Shown: positions 5,569 to 5,759 of the stretch, piece by piece
Layout: each line of letters opens with the position of its first letter
Position numbering within the stretch: position 1 is the first letter of the stretch
NCBI GenBank assembly: GCA_030631125.1
Contig: DAOVLS010000169.1
Location: 1-5,759, forward strand
Direction: 5' to 3'
Source: Planctomycetales bacterium
GTDB taxonomy: Bacteria > Planctomycetota > Phycisphaerae > SM23-33
Length of the DNA stretch: 5,759 nucleotides
Position numbers and translations under genes: made by a program
The notes under the pieces: generated by a model
What the model saw: the letters and a program-made list of their open reading frames with translations, nothing else
Database searches by the model: none
Told to the model about the DNA's origin: nothing

Positions 5569-5759
5569 ATGACGGATGAAACACCAGCGACAGATCAGCC
5601 CCAACCCGAACCCGCCGCCCCGGCGGTAACTGAAGAATCGGCGCCACAAGCGACCCAGTCGTCCAAGACGTACATCTGGGGCACGGGTCGGCGGAAGAGC
5701 GCCGTCGCCCGCGTCCGGATCCGCTCCGGCTCGGGAAAGGTGCTTATCAATAAGCGACC
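5569..5759 (+). CDS. rpsI: 30S ribosomal protein S9 (uS9), N-terminal part, with N-terminal extension
   Basis: The first 63 codons are in the window; the rest lies beyond the right edge. YIWGTGRRKSAVARVRI (35-51) and GSGKVLINKR (54-63) match the conserved S9 start. Before it lie about 32 extra residues (MTDETPATDQ onward), acidic and rich in Pro, Ala, Gln and Thr, where E. coli S9 has only a few. The ATG at 5569 is supported by AAGGTG (5555-5560), a fair ribosome-binding site that overlaps the rplM stop codon, so translation is probably coupled. No other ATG, and no GTG or TTG, occurs in frame before the conserved core, which supports the extension being real. S9 sits at the small-subunit head, and its C-terminal tail (not seen here) reaches P-site tRNA. 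Confidence 0.96.
   Translation, partial: MTDETPATDQPQPEPAAPAVTEESAPQATQSSKTYIWGTGRRKSAVARVRIRSGSGKVLINKR

Overview
The window holds six genes from a moderately GC-rich bacterial chromosome. Nothing names the organism, but several traits fit Planctomycetota, perhaps a Phycisphaerae-like lineage. These are weak or absent Shine-Dalgarno sites, a TlpA-type redoxin with a long extra N-terminal region, Thr/Pro/Arg-rich tails on exported proteins, a large GT39-like membrane protein, and ribosomal protein S9 with a long N-terminal extension. The placement is inference from gene style, not from a phylogenetic marker comparison.

Layout. Positions 1-2018 (minus strand) are one uninterrupted reading frame of 672 codons that runs off the left edge. 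It encodes a multi-pass, GT39/ArnT-like glycosyltransferase. Its start is GTG at 2018, just behind a plausible sigma70 promoter, so the mRNA may be leaderless. The 287-bp divergent gap (2019-2305) holds a fold-back element of about 172 bp: two arms built of 7-bp tandem units in opposite orientation, lying between the two divergent promoters. To the right on the plus strand come a secreted TlpA/redoxin-like thiol-disulfide protein (2306-3448), a coiled-coil lipoprotein 2 nt downstream (3451-3879), and a two-domain nucleotide-metabolism protein (3898-5031). After a 96-bp gap with a near-consensus promoter comes the rplM-rpsI operon (L13 complete, S9 cut by the right edge).

The most notable gene is at 3898-5031. 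Its N-terminal half looks like an archaeal-type adenylate kinase (AdkA-like) P-loop fold with a damaged Walker A motif. Its C-terminal half resembles nucleoside 2-deoxyribosyltransferase / DNPH1 (Rcl) nucleotide N-hydrolases and keeps residues matching the known Tyr, Asp and Glu active-site trio. I do not know a described enzyme with this architecture. It is the best candidate here for a new system, possibly deoxynucleotide salvage, sanitation or sensing.

The redoxin and lipoprotein genes probably form one envelope-directed transcription unit, and the kinase/hydrolase gene may be co-transcribed with them (18-nt gap). The rplM-rpsI unit has its own promoter and is probably independent housekeeping.
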